A stretch of DNA of 33,050 nucleotides, from positions 1-33,050 of the forward strand of contig JAIXOO010000076.1 in the NCBI GenBank assembly GCA_027486765.1. Reading direction: 5' to 3'. Below the pieces are notes generated by a model. The model made no database searches. It was given only the letters and a program-made list of their open reading frames with translations, and was not told the origin of the DNA. This DNA is from Saprospiraceae bacterium (lineage in GTDB: Bacteria > Bacteroidota > Bacteroidia > Chitinophagales > Saprospiraceae). The position numbers and the translations under genes were made by a program. Positions 7,707 through 15,483 of this stretch are shown here, piece by piece. Within the stretch, counting starts at the first letter, position 1, and each line of letters begins with the position of its first letter.

Positions 7707-9239
7707 ATGAAAAAAAACAAGGAATTATATAAACTGGCGCAGGTTAGTATAGAAAACTACTATACGTTCTTGGCCTGTTTGAAGACCAATGAGCAATCGG
7801 CCTTTATTGAATTTGTTAAAGCGCCTATTCATGGTGTCAAAGAAGATGTAGTTGATCTAGCCACCTACCTGGAGCATGGCATGAACAATACTCAAATTCA
7901 CCTTTTAGATGATCCGACTTTAATCCGCAAATTTTCATCAGTACGAGGCACCCAAAAAACAAGTGCACATTTAACTGGACTGTATCAAAAGTTAGCAATA
8001 CTCCTGGAATTGATCGAACGGTTTATCGTTTACACCCAGGTATTGTCTGACAAACCACTTCGGCACAGAGCCCTGGTGAAAGGGCTTAAAGAAAGGAATA
8101 GCAATGGGTTGTTTTTAAAAGCTGCAAATGATTTCAGGTCCAGCCTCAACAAAGCCCAGCTCTCTGTAGTAGTTGCAGAGGATAAATATTGGTTGGAAAG
8201 AGAATGCTATTTCCGTAAACAAGCCAACCATACTACCGATCCGGAGGTTTTTGATCGGAATATCACGGCATTTGAACTCTTCAACCAATTGGCTACCTTG
8301 AGGAATTACCTGGCAATTCTCAATCGCAATATAGAGGATGCTCAGAGGGCTAAACAATACGATCTGATATTTAATGCCATTGTTGAACAGGTAGAACAAC
8401 AAACAACTTATCCGGTATTGATCAAATTGTACATCGCCATGATCAACATCTTAAGAACGAACAATGAGCTACCCAGCCCATTCTATGAAGCGTTTAAAAC
8501 CAGTTTTTATGCAGCGGAGCATGAGTTAACCAGAACTGATCAATTCACTTTAGTCAAAATCTGCATCAATCATCTTGCTCATGTCTATTATCAGCTGGGC
8601 GAGCCCTGGCTGAAGGAAATGTTTGAATGGATGAAGTTTCTAAGCCAAAAAATGCTCTACTCTGTTGAAGAGGCAATCTCGGATGGCGAATACCTCAATT
8701 TCTATGTAGTAGCACTGGCACTGGATGAAATGGATGTTTTAGCCGATTTTGAACAAAAATACAGCAAGTACCTAAGTAAAGAAGTCAAAGCTCAGGTTTT
8801 AGATTTGTGTAGGAGTTACTCCCTGCAGCGACAGCAAAAAATTGATGAGGCCCTAAAATTACTGGAGGATACCTTTCCTCCAAACTCAAAAAAGCACCTG
8901 AAATACGATATCCGGGCTAAGGAGCTCAAGGTTATGCTTTGTTATGAAAATGTGTTGGCCAAAGAAGGAGAGGGTAAAACAATTGACGATTTGGAAAGAA
9001 ACATTGAAAATTTAAAAAAATATTGTAAAAGATTGCTACGAGACGACTTTTTAACGGAACAAACTGCTGCTCCACACCGCAATTTTCATCGTGTTGCAGC
9101 TAAATTCTACCTAATTCAGGGTAAAGAGACTTTTGATGAAAAAAAGGTATTGATTCAACAGATTCAGAAATTACTGACCCAAAAAGAGCCAATATCCAAT
9201 CGTACCTGGATAAAAAAACAGTTGGCACTGCTGGAATAA
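7707..9239 (+). CDS. Large helical protein of unknown function, paralog 1
   Basis: 510-residue soluble protein with no signal peptide or membrane segment and a strongly alpha-helical, Leu/Glu/Lys-rich composition, possibly a repeat-type (TPR-like) solenoid. No catalytic motif was seen. It is about 77% identical by eye to the product of 9941-11497. Identity is highest over the first 150 residues (about 87%), around residues 300-330 (CINHLAHVYYQL, WLKEMFEWMK) and at 360-405 (KEVKAQVLDLCRSYSLQR). The stretch 176-300 and the C-terminus vary most. The N-terminal pattern F-x-x-F-V-K-A-P followed by a DVVDLATYLE helix recalls uncharacterised Saprospiraceae families (from memory). Part of a tandem duplication with its upstream non-coding element. 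Lower GC than its neighbours. Confidence 0.85.
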   Translation: MKKNKELYKLAQVSIENYYTFLACLKTNEQSAFIEFVKAPIHGVKEDVVDLATYLEHGMNNTQIHLLDDPTLIRKFSSVRGTQKTSAHLTGLYQKLAILLELIERFIVYTQVLSDKPLRHRALVKGLKERNSNGLFLKAANDFRSSLNKAQLSVVVAEDKYWLERECYFRKQANHTTDPEVFDRNITAFELFNQLATLRNYLAILNRNIEDAQRAKQYDLIFNAIVEQVEQQTTYPVLIKLYIAMINILRTNNELPSPFYEAFKTSFYAAEHELTRTDQFTLVKICINHLAHVYYQLGEPWLKEMFEWMKFLSQKMLYSVEEAISDGEYLNFYVVALALDEMDVLADFEQKYSKYLSKEVKAQVLDLCRSYSLQRQQKIDEALKLLEDTFPPNSKKHLKYDIRAKELKVMLCYENVLAKEGEGKTIDDLERNIENLKKYCKRLLRDDFLTEQTAAPHRNFHRVAAKFYLIQGKETFDEKKVLIQQIQKLLTQKEPISNRTWIKKQLALLE

Positions 9240-9243
9240 AAAA

Positions 9244-9273
9244 AACCTAGGAGTATCTTTCAACTCCTAGGTT
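9244..9273 (+). terminator. Terminator-like hairpin after paralog 1
   Basis: AACCTAGGAG (9244-9253) pairs with CTCCTAGGTT (9264-9273) across a 10-base loop, beginning 4 bases after the stop of paralog 1. It is homologous to the hairpin after galT at 7011-7040, with a compensatory pair change. Confidence 0.7.
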
Positions 9274-9602
9274 TGGGAATGTTTAAGCCTTTTGTCTTCA
9301 TCTTACTACGGCAAAATTGGTATCAACTGGGTAAAGAACTTAAACACGGATTATAATTCCACTTAATTTTTAGCATTCAAGTTTATTCGTCCCAAGGCTA
9401 ATTAGTGCTGTTTAATTGTCTTTAACAGAATTTGACATACCTTCCAAATCTTTTTTCATGCGACAACGCATTGATTTCAAGAACCTATTTTTTTGAGTTT
9501 AGCTGGATCAAATAAGTTAGGATTTCTAATTAGCTAGAAAAAAATTGTGGTCTCGAGTTTAAAAAAATTACCTGATCAGTCGTATATTGAGATTTGAATG
9601 GA

Positions 9603-9806
9603 AGCCAAGTGAGCATAGAGCTCACTGGCTCCCGAATACCAAAGTTTAATTTGTAGGGATTCCAAGAACTTGGAGAGCAAGTAGACCTCCGTTTGAAGGG
9701 GCATTAGTGCGAACCTCTTGGATTAGGTCAGGATAGACGGAGCTATACTTTGGCTCTTGGATGTGGATAAACTTTGGTTTCATGTTTTTTTTTGATGAAT
9801 CAAAAA
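9603..9806 (+). ncRNA. Candidate structured RNA, copy 2
   Basis: Counterpart of 7371-7572. The bulged hairpin at 9603-9628 is unchanged. CCAAAGTTTA (9639-9648) with TAAACTTTGG (9768-9777) again closes exactly 139 bases. The inner hairpin is TCCAAGAACTTGGA (9661-9674), where the G-U pair of copy 1 becomes G-C. The long-range stem is CTCCGTT (9687-9693) with GACGGAG (9736-9742), where an A-U pair becomes G-U. TTTTTGAT / ATCAAAAA (9789-9796, 9799-9806) keeps its arms while its 2-base loop changes. Product and strand are unproven. Confidence 0.45.
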
Positions 9807-9940
9807 TAAGGCACCTTTTCTAACCCCGCCAGGGACGCTAATGTATTGTTCAATTTAAAAAACTTGCCTCCCCCCTCCCCCTTTCTAGCTAATCCACTGT
9901 TAATCAATTTTTTACCCCCAAAATCAAAATTGCTTTTTTT

Positions 9941-11497
9941 ATGAAAAAAAACCAGGAATTATATAAACTGGCGCAGGTTAGTATAGAAAACTACCATGCG
10001 TTCTTGGCCTGTTTAAAGTCCAATGAGCATTCGGCCTTTATTGAATTTGTTAAAGCGCCTATTCATGGTGTCAAAGAAGATGTAGTTGATCTAGCCACCT
10101 ACCTGGAGCATGGCGTTAACAATACTCAAATTCACCTTTTAGATGATGCGGCTCTAATCCGCAGATTTTCATCAGTGCGAGGCACCCAAAAAATAAGTGA
10201 ACATTTGACTGGCCTGTATCAAAAGTTAGAAATACTCCTGGAGTTGATCGAACGGTTTATTGTTTACAACCAGGTATTGACGGATAAACCACTTCGGCAC
10301 AGAGCCCTAGTGAAAGGGCTTAAAGAAAGAAACAGCAATGGACTGTTTGTAAATGCTGCAGGTGACTTTAGATCTAGCCTCAAAAAGACCCATCTCACAT
10401 TAATGGCTGCCGAGGATAAATATTGGTTGGAAAATCAATGTTACTACCATCAATCAACAGACCACACTACTGATCCTGAAGTTTTTGAGCGAAACATAGA
10501 GGCGTTTGAGCTTTTCAACCAATTGGCCACGCTGAGGAATTACCTGGAAATCCTCAATCGCTCTGTACAAGATATTCAGAGGGCTGAACAATACGATCTG
10601 ACATTTAATACCATAGTAAAACAAGTAGAAAAACAATCCACTTATCCAGTATTGATCAAACTGTACATCCTTATGATCAATATTTTAAAAACAGGGAATG
10701 AGCTACCCAGTCCATTCTATGCAGATTTTAAAGTCAGTTTTCACGAAGCAAAAAATGAATTGGCCAAGATTGATCAACTTATTTTGGTCAAAGCCTGCAT
10801 CAATCATCTTGCTCATGTCTATTATCAACTGGACGCCCATTGGTTGAAAGAAATGTTTGAATGGATGAAATACCTGAGCCAAAACATGCTCTACAACGTT
10901 GAAGAGACGATTGCGGATGGAGAGTATCTCAATTTTTACGCAGTGGCACAGGCTTTAGACGAAATGGATGTTTTAGCCGATTTTGAAAAAAAGTACCGCA
11001 AATACCTGGGGAAAGAGGTCAAAGCGCAGGTTTTGGATTTGTGTAGGAGCTATTCCTTGCAGAGAGAGGAAAAAATTGAAGATGCACTTAAATTGTTAGA
11101 AAAAACCTTTCCTTCGCACTCAAAAAAGCACCTGAAGTACGACATTAGGGCTAAAGAATTAAGGGTTATGCTTAGTTACGAAAACGTATTGCTTCAAAAA
11201 AAATGGGAAGAGAAACCCATGGCTGATTTGGAAAGGAACATTGAAAATTTAAAACAATATTGCCAAAGGCTAGTCAAACGTAAGGTTTTGACTGAACAAA
11301 CTTCCGCACCACACCATAATTTTCAACGGGTAGCTTCTAAATTTCATTTGCTTCAAACTAAAATTGATGAGAAGAAAAAAAATTCGTTTATAAAAAAAAT
11401 AGAAAAGACCCTGGATAAAGGTGAACCAATATCCAACCGCAGTTGGATAAAAAAACAATTGGCCCTGTTGGGGAAAAAAAGCGAACGGGAGTCGTGA
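9941..11497 (+). CDS. Large helical protein of unknown function, paralog 2
   Basis: 518-residue paralog of the 7707-9239 product, also soluble, helical and without recognised motifs. The first 200 bases are about 94% identical to paralog 1, while the last third falls to roughly 70%, so the 5' end and upstream element have stayed much more alike than the 3' end. The C-terminus carries an extra GKKSERES tail. The last codons and the TGA lie in the left arm and loop of a hairpin (11485-11511), so the tail looks like an addition from the terminator. Nothing nearby suggests a partner. It could be one of a larger lineage-specific paralog set; function unknown. Confidence 0.85.
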   Translation: MKKNQELYKLAQVSIENYHAFLACLKSNEHSAFIEFVKAPIHGVKEDVVDLATYLEHGVNNTQIHLLDDAALIRRFSSVRGTQKISEHLTGLYQKLEILLELIERFIVYNQVLTDKPLRHRALVKGLKERNSNGLFVNAAGDFRSSLKKTHLTLMAAEDKYWLENQCYYHQSTDHTTDPEVFERNIEAFELFNQLATLRNYLEILNRSVQDIQRAEQYDLTFNTIVKQVEKQSTYPVLIKLYILMINILKTGNELPSPFYADFKVSFHEAKNELAKIDQLILVKACINHLAHVYYQLDAHWLKEMFEWMKYLSQNMLYNVEETIADGEYLNFYAVAQALDEMDVLADFEKKYRKYLGKEVKAQVLDLCRSYSLQREEKIEDALKLLEKTFPSHSKKHLKYDIRAKELRVMLSYENVLLQKKWEEKPMADLERNIENLKQYCQRLVKRKVLTEQTSAPHHNFQRVASKFHLLQTKIDEKKKNSFIKKIEKTLDKGEPISNRSWIKKQLALLGKKSERES

Positions 11498-11511
11498 CAT
11501 CGAACTCCCGT
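11485..11511 (+). terminator. Hairpin overlapping the end of paralog 2
   Basis: ACGGGAGT (11485-11492) pairs with ACTCCCGT (11504-11511) around an 11-base loop that contains the TGA stop (11495-11497). It is preceded by a run of A. It is unrelated to the hairpin after paralog 1, so the downstream edge of the duplication is near 11480. Confidence 0.6.
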
Positions 11512-11573
11512 CCCTACCTATTTATTCTACCTTTTCAATAATCAAAATTACTTCGTGATTTTTGACCTTGTGA

Positions 11574-11804
11574 TTATGGGCAAATGATCACGCTATTGAT
11601 AAGCTTACAACCAGGTCCGTATTCATCATCAACTTGGTCTTGCGGTGTAATTTGGTCTCCACCATCAAAGGCGGTGCAGGAGCTCAGGTTGAAACTGGCT
11701 GCGGTAATCATAAGTGCGGCTAGCATTTTCCAATTGAACACCTTTTTGATTAGGCAAACGGAGGCCCCTAGCGCAGGGAGGCCCTTCACTTGATGAGTGT
11801 ACAT
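11574..11804 (-). CDS. Small lipoprotein, unknown function
   Basis: Short gene whose product contains a signal segment MLAALMITAASFNLSSC with an LSSC lipobox, followed by only about 34 residues, acidic in the middle (DGGDQITPQDQVDDEYGP) and ending in a hydrophobic CKLINSVIICP with two further cysteines that could pair. The start is uncertain. The longest frame begins at 11804. A GTG at 11741 would give MFNWKMLAAL, which has the expected positive charge before the hydrophobic core. The ATG at 11726 gives the shortest signal peptide. It stands alone, convergent with paralog 2. Function unknown; the clear lipobox is the main reason to accept it. Confidence 0.6.
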   Translation of the reverse strand: MYTHQVKGLPALGASVCLIKKVFNWKMLAALMITAASFNLSSCTAFDGGDQITPQDQVDDEYGPGCKLINSVIICP

Positions 11805-12132
11805 GTGTTTTGGATTTTTGAGATGAAATAAAAGGCCTTCAGAATCACCCTGCCCGCAGGTGGTCTCTAAAGTTGTTGGAGATTTAGGCTTAAATCTTGC
11901 CGGGCAGCAAGAGTGTTAAGCGGTCAATCCCGAGAAAAAACTGAAGCGTTGGCTTTAAAGCGCTGCCTCGTTTTCTGCCTCTCATCATCATAATACCCGA
12001 CTCATAAAGTGGTTATCATATTTTTTTCTACTTTTTCAAAAAAATCTACTTTTAAAAAATATCACAATGAGTGCATGCCAAAATTGGGGCAATGCACCGT
12101 CTATACTATCCTAACCTTTAAACAGAAACGGC
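11805..12132. other. 328-base gap with a possible stem, no gene
   Basis: No convincing open frame. CTGCCCG (11850-11856) can pair with CGGGCAG (11901-11907), with CTAAA/TTTAG pairing inside, and a competing small hairpin CCTGC/GCAGG uses the same left arm (11849-11860). The right part (12010-12070) is T-rich and A-rich without clear structure. Confidence 0.4.
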
Positions 12133-12555
12133 TCAAAGCTGATCGCTCCCAGCTGGCGGCTCACTGCTACCTCCCTCCTCAAACCACACCGGATCCTGTA
12201 TCTCCGGATCACCATTGTAGTTCACGGTGATCTCCTCCCCTACTTCAATGTCCCGAATGCTCCAAATTTCAATAATGGCATTGTCGGGGTCACACCAATA
12301 GCGGGCATTGGACTCGCGGGAATGGTTGTACAATGAGCCAAAGCCCAGGGCGATCGCGCATTCATCGTCGTCTTCACCCCACAAAAAATAATAATCGTGC
12401 AGGAAAGTTTTGTGGATAACCGGCAGGTCTTCCTTTGGGCAGGCAATAACTGGACAAATTTCAATCAAAGAATCAGCCGAGATTGGCTCAGTGGAAAAAA
12501 CCCCACGTCCACCCAATTCACTGGGTCCGAAATAGATAGAAGGAATACGTTGCAT
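12133..12555 (-). CDS. SET-domain protein, putative lysine methyltransferase
   Basis: 140-residue stand-alone SET domain. GRGVFS (16-21) after a Gly-rich turn forms the SAM-binding N-terminal motif, LYNHS (75-79) matches the core NHS motif that contributes to SAM binding and the knot, and GEEITVNY (106-113) supplies the conserved E-[IL]-x-x-x-Y end with the catalytic Tyr113. There is no post-SET zinc site. SET proteins transfer methyl groups from S-adenosylmethionine to lysine side chains; the target in bacteria is usually unknown. The C-terminus is acidic and ends EEGGSSEPPAGSDQL. It is downstream of a lipoprotein gene on the same strand but separated by repeat C1. Confidence 0.85.
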   Translation of the reverse strand: MQRIPSIYFGPSELGGRGVFSTEPISADSLIEICPVIACPKEDLPVIHKTFLHDYYFLWGEDDDECAIALGFGSLYNHSRESNARYWCDPDNAIIEIWSIRDIEVGEEITVNYNGDPEIQDPVWFEEGGSSEPPAGSDQL

Positions 12556-12584
12556 AAGTACACAGCTAGAGACGGTGAAGGTAG

Positions 12585-12673
12585 TAAAAAGTGAAAAACG
12601 AAATTAAAAAGCAAGTACACCATTTGGACTGCACCGCTTAATTTTTCACTTTTCACTTTTCACTTTTCACTTC
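12585..12673. repeat. Palindromic repeat C, copy 1
   Basis: An inverted-repeat element whose right arm is a run of TTTTCAC units and whose left arm is the matching GTGAAAAA type. It fills the gap between the SET gene and the lipoprotein gene, and overlaps the lipoprotein stop codon (TGA, 12672-12674). A related copy is at 24588-24705. Confidence 0.75.
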
Positions 12674-13040
12674 AAAGTTTCTCTATACTCGCAATCTCAA
12701 TCTCCGCCATCTTCGTTTTGGTATTCCAGCCACATTGCACCTCGCGTTGATTTCCGGTGAGGCGGTAGCGGATTTTAACTTTGACCTGGGAAATACCAAA
12801 CACGGGTTCTGCTTGCTGAATGAGAGCATCAACCTTGGGTTGGCTGGCCTTGTCGGCTACAAATTGCCCCCATTCGTCGTCCAGGTCTACCCCAAAATGC
12901 CAATCACAACCGTCAACGGGCAGTTGATTCTGGAGGATGGCCTCGTTTTCGGTATAACCTTCCAGTTTGGCCGTGGCATCATCGGCGGTACAATGTTGCA
13001 ATCCAGTCGCTACAAGTATAAAAAATAGGAGCTTGCGCAT
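12672..13040 (-). CDS. Lipoprotein, unknown function
   Basis: 122-residue lipoprotein counted from the ATG at 13040: MRKLLFFILVATGLQHC is a standard signal peptide with lipobox LQHC. An in-frame ATG at 13073 would put eleven charged residues before it and is less likely. The mature part is small, with an acidic stretch (DLDDEWGQF) and an amphipathic beta-rich end (VKVKIRYRLTGNQREVQCGW), and has cysteines at two further places. No family recognised. It shares an intergenic region with the divergent 42-codon gene at 13157, and its stop codon touches repeat C1. Confidence 0.75.
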   Translation of the reverse strand: MRKLLFFILVATGLQHCTADDATAKLEGYTENEAILQNQLPVDGCDWHFGVDLDDEWGQFVADKASQPKVDALIQQAEPVFGISQVKVKIRYRLTGNQREVQCGWNTKTKMAEIEIASIEKL

Positions 13041-13156
13041 GATTTTTGTTTTTTTAGTTAGACGTGTTTCCAACTTTTTCCGTTGGCTACATTTTTGTTT
13101 CGTAAAAGTTAAAAATATTTAGACGCTATTTTGCTAGAATTACAACCTACATCAAC

Positions 13157-13285
13157 ATGAAACGATTCAGATTAGCTTTACTCCTCCTAGGTTCTTTTTA
13201 CTTGGGTTTCACCCTGCTTAGCTATCTCGTGCAGGTGTTGCGCGCCGATGGGAAGCTGGCGGCCAAAAAATGGGTGAAGGGGTAG
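13157..13285 (+). CDS. Small single-pass membrane peptide (42 residues)
   Basis: A 42-codon frame from ATG 13157 to TAG 13285. The N-terminus MKRFRLALLLLGSFYLGF is positively charged and then hydrophobic to about residue 27, followed by a basic tail with LRADGKLAAKKWVKG. This reads as a single membrane helix with a cytoplasmic or periplasmic basic tail, or an uncleaved signal peptide. It has no lipobox. It is divergent from the lipoprotein at 13040 and followed within 13 bases by repeat B1. Its size and lack of known family keep confidence moderate. Confidence 0.55.
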   Translation: MKRFRLALLLLGSFYLGFTLLSYLVQVLRADGKLAAKKWVKG

Positions 13286-13297
13286 TAATATCTATTT

Positions 13298-13415
13298 TCT
13301 GAGGTGAATTCTTTGGTGCCTTAGGTTTCTTAGGTGGTGAAAATATGCCCTGCTTCGCAGTGCGTTTCTTTTTTCACCACCTAAGAAACCTAAGGCACCA
13401 AAGAAACACCTCAGA
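13298..13415. repeat. Palindromic repeat B, copy 1
   Basis: A 118-base inverted repeat between convergent genes. The arms are TCTGAGGTG...TTTGGTGCCTTAGG...TTCTTAGGTGGT and their complement, about 45 bp long, around a loop containing ATATGCCCTGCTTCGCAG. The loop is found in the opposite orientation in copy 2, so the element has a defined direction. Confidence 0.9.
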
Positions 13416-13451
13416 GGTTATGTGCTCAAAAATGCAGCCAAATACCTGAAA

Positions 13452-15377
13452 TCACCAATCAGTTAAGCGGTTCCACCAGGTGCGTTTCATCACCACAAAC
13501 ACCACCACCAATAGCGCCAGCACGATCCCCAGCCCCGTCCACTTGTTCAGGATCAAGTACATCGGCAGCAGCATGAGCAACAATTGCCCGGTGATGCCCA
13601 AGAACAAATTGAGCATATTCACCCCAAAATTCTTATTCCCCTCAAAAGTTGGATCTTCCGCCACCGCCAGTGCATGGATCGGTTTCCAAAAACCCCAGGG
13701 CCGTACCGTTTTGTAAAAGCTCAACAGCGTTTCCTGATTGGTCGCCGGCGCCGCATACGTCCCCAGAATGCAGGCAATGAACTGGATGACGATGAACACC
13801 GGAAAAAAGTACAACATCCTCGTCCCATCAAAATAATTGGTGATTCCACTCACCGACAAGGCTGGAGGAATGGCACTGGCCACGATCCCCGCCAACATTC
13901 CATAAAAATACCCCGTCGCATTGAAGCGCCACCAGTACCATTTCAACACGTTCGCACACACAAAACCACCGTAAAGTCCGGCAGTGATGATGTTAAAAAT
14001 CATGTTCACATCCTTGATGAACAAACCCAGGCCAATCCCAAAAATCACCATCACTACCCCACTCAGGTAACTCATGGTGATGATCTGCTTGCGCTCCGCC
14101 TGTGGATTGACAAACTTGAGGTAAATGTCGTTCACCAAATAGGCCTGGCCCGCGTTCAGGGTGCCACTGAAATTGCTCATAAACGCGCCAAGGAAACCCG
14201 CCAAGACCAAACCAATCAAACCCACTGGCAGGTATTTGCTGATCACCGCAGGCATGATGCTTTCAAAATTGATGATGCCCTCGCCCAGGCGCGTGAGGTT
14301 CAATTGTTCAAAGTACAGGATGCCCAGCACACAAAAACCCATGGTCATGAAATACCGAATGGGCATCAGGATCACCGAAATAAAGCCACTCATCTTGGCG
14401 GCTTCCTCCGGGCTGCGGGTACTCAGGATTTTTTGACAATCGTAATTGGGCGCTGGGCCCGCCAAACTTTTCATGATCCCGCTGATCAACATCATCCCGA
14501 CCACCGCCGAGAAGAGCTGGTACCCGTCTTGTTCCATTTTGATTCGCGCATCGTTGAGCATGTTCGACCAATCCAGCCCTAAATGGGTGCCGAAGAACGG
14601 AGAATCCCAGCCCCCGGGCACTTTGCTCAAGATATCCACGTCCGACTGCGCCAGATGGGTCATCGCAATCACCCCCACAAACAGGGAGCAAACGATCATC
14701 ACCATGTACTTGATCACGTCAGCCAGTACAATCCCGTGCATGCCCCCCACAATGCTGTAAAACATGGCGACCAGCGAGATAAGCACCCCATAAAACTGAG
14801 CAGTATGGTGCTTCGAAGCTTGTAAGGCAGCCACGTATTCGGGCGTGCCCATACCGTAAGCCCCTTCGCCCGCACTTAGAAAAGGCAATACATCGCGCAC
14901 CCGCTCATAAGGCAAGAAGATTTGTAAAAACTCACCCACTCCCACAAAGGCGTAGGCCATGTACCCGACGCACAAAATGAGGGCAAAAAAGACCACTACC
15001 AAGTGGCTTTGCCGCACGCCCTTATCGTTGAGGCCAAAGCGAGTACCTAGCCATTCGGCCCCGGTGGTCGCATTGCTGCGCCTCAACCAGCGACTCAGGA
15101 AGACCATCAAAAAGATTTGGTTGAACACTGGCCACATCCAAGGGATGAAGACACTTTTGAAGCCGTACAAAAAGGCCATACTCACCAGCAGCATGGTACC
15201 GCTGATGTCGAACATATCGCTGGCGTCACTCAAACCCAGCATGTACCAGGGCAGGGTTTTGCCACCCATTAAGTAGGCGTCTTTGCTTTTTTTGGCCTGG
15301 TTGCGCATGTACAAACCCAGCGCGATCATCAACGCGAAATAGGCGGCAATGATCAGGAGATCAAGCGTAGAGAGCAT
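13452..15377 (-). CDS. Sodium:solute symporter (SSS/SGLT family)
   Basis: 641-residue membrane protein of the solute:sodium symporter family, which couples sodium entry to uptake of a sugar or related solute. From the ATG at 15377 the protein opens with MLSTLDLLIIAAYFALMIALG, the usual first membrane helix, followed by the family stretch KDAYLMGGKTLPWYMLGLSD (about 33-52) and ISGTMLL. There are about 13-15 hydrophobic helices. A longer frame to 15497 exists but runs back over the divergent GH1 start region. Divergent from a GH1 beta-glucosidase across 106 bases, so a glucoside or sugar substrate is likely but not proven. The 3' end faces repeat B1. Confidence 0.88.
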   Translation of the reverse strand: MLSTLDLLIIAAYFALMIALGLYMRNQAKKSKDAYLMGGKTLPWYMLGLSDASDMFDISGTMLLVSMAFLYGFKSVFIPWMWPVFNQIFLMVFLSRWLRRSNATTGAEWLGTRFGLNDKGVRQSHLVVVFFALILCVGYMAYAFVGVGEFLQIFLPYERVRDVLPFLSAGEGAYGMGTPEYVAALQASKHHTAQFYGVLISLVAMFYSIVGGMHGIVLADVIKYMVMIVCSLFVGVIAMTHLAQSDVDILSKVPGGWDSPFFGTHLGLDWSNMLNDARIKMEQDGYQLFSAVVGMMLISGIMKSLAGPAPNYDCQKILSTRSPEEAAKMSGFISVILMPIRYFMTMGFCVLGILYFEQLNLTRLGEGIINFESIMPAVISKYLPVGLIGLVLAGFLGAFMSNFSGTLNAGQAYLVNDIYLKFVNPQAERKQIITMSYLSGVVMVIFGIGLGLFIKDVNMIFNIITAGLYGGFVCANVLKWYWWRFNATGYFYGMLAGIVASAIPPALSVSGITNYFDGTRMLYFFPVFIVIQFIACILGTYAAPATNQETLLSFYKTVRPWGFWKPIHALAVAEDPTFEGNKNFGVNMLNLFLGITGQLLLMLLPMYLILNKWTGLGIVLALLVVVFVVMKRTWWNRLTDW

Positions 15378-15483
15378 GAAAAAGATGTTTTTTTGTTGTG
15401 ATCGAAAAAACTTAAGCTTAAAGCACATGGAATGTGAGACTAAGGAACGAAAAAAAAATAACTTGGCCCAAATTTTTAAGATC
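15378..15483. promoter_or_regulatory. Divergent promoter region, symporter / GH1
   Basis: The 106 bases between the two divergent starts must hold both promoters. No exact TAnnTTTG box was found on either strand; TAACTTGG at about 15459 on the plus strand is one mismatch away. Runs of A and T and the palindromic AACTTAAGCTT stretch near 15410 are the only visible features. Confidence 0.4.

Larger units (their letters stand above)
9240..9940. other. 701-base non-coding region, second copy of the duplicated element
   Basis: Second copy of the element upstream of paralog 2. It keeps the terminator hairpin (9244-9273), the 12-codon frame (9458-9496), the bulged hairpin, the 139-base domain and the A/T hairpin at the same spacing as copy 1. 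Similarity fades after about 9855, leaving about 85 unrelated bases, C-rich then T-rich, just before the gene. The two leaders therefore share the element but not the immediate translation-start region, except for the first codons. Confidence 0.75.

Noticed and set aside
7011..9940. Retron or reverse-transcriptase system (structured RNA plus gene)
   Set aside because: No reverse transcriptase motif (YADD) or other polymerase motif in the two paralogs or near them.
7011..11511. Insertion sequence or transposon
   Set aside because: No transposase, terminal inverted repeats or target-site duplication seen around the duplicated units.
13584..14582. Open frame of 332 codons on the plus strand
   Set aside because: Lies wholly antisense to the sodium symporter gene and is rich in His, Gln and Arg as expected of a shadow frame.
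15349..15483. Longer N-terminus for the GH1 enzyme
   Set aside because: It would overlap the divergent symporter start; the family signature begins right after the ATG at 15484.
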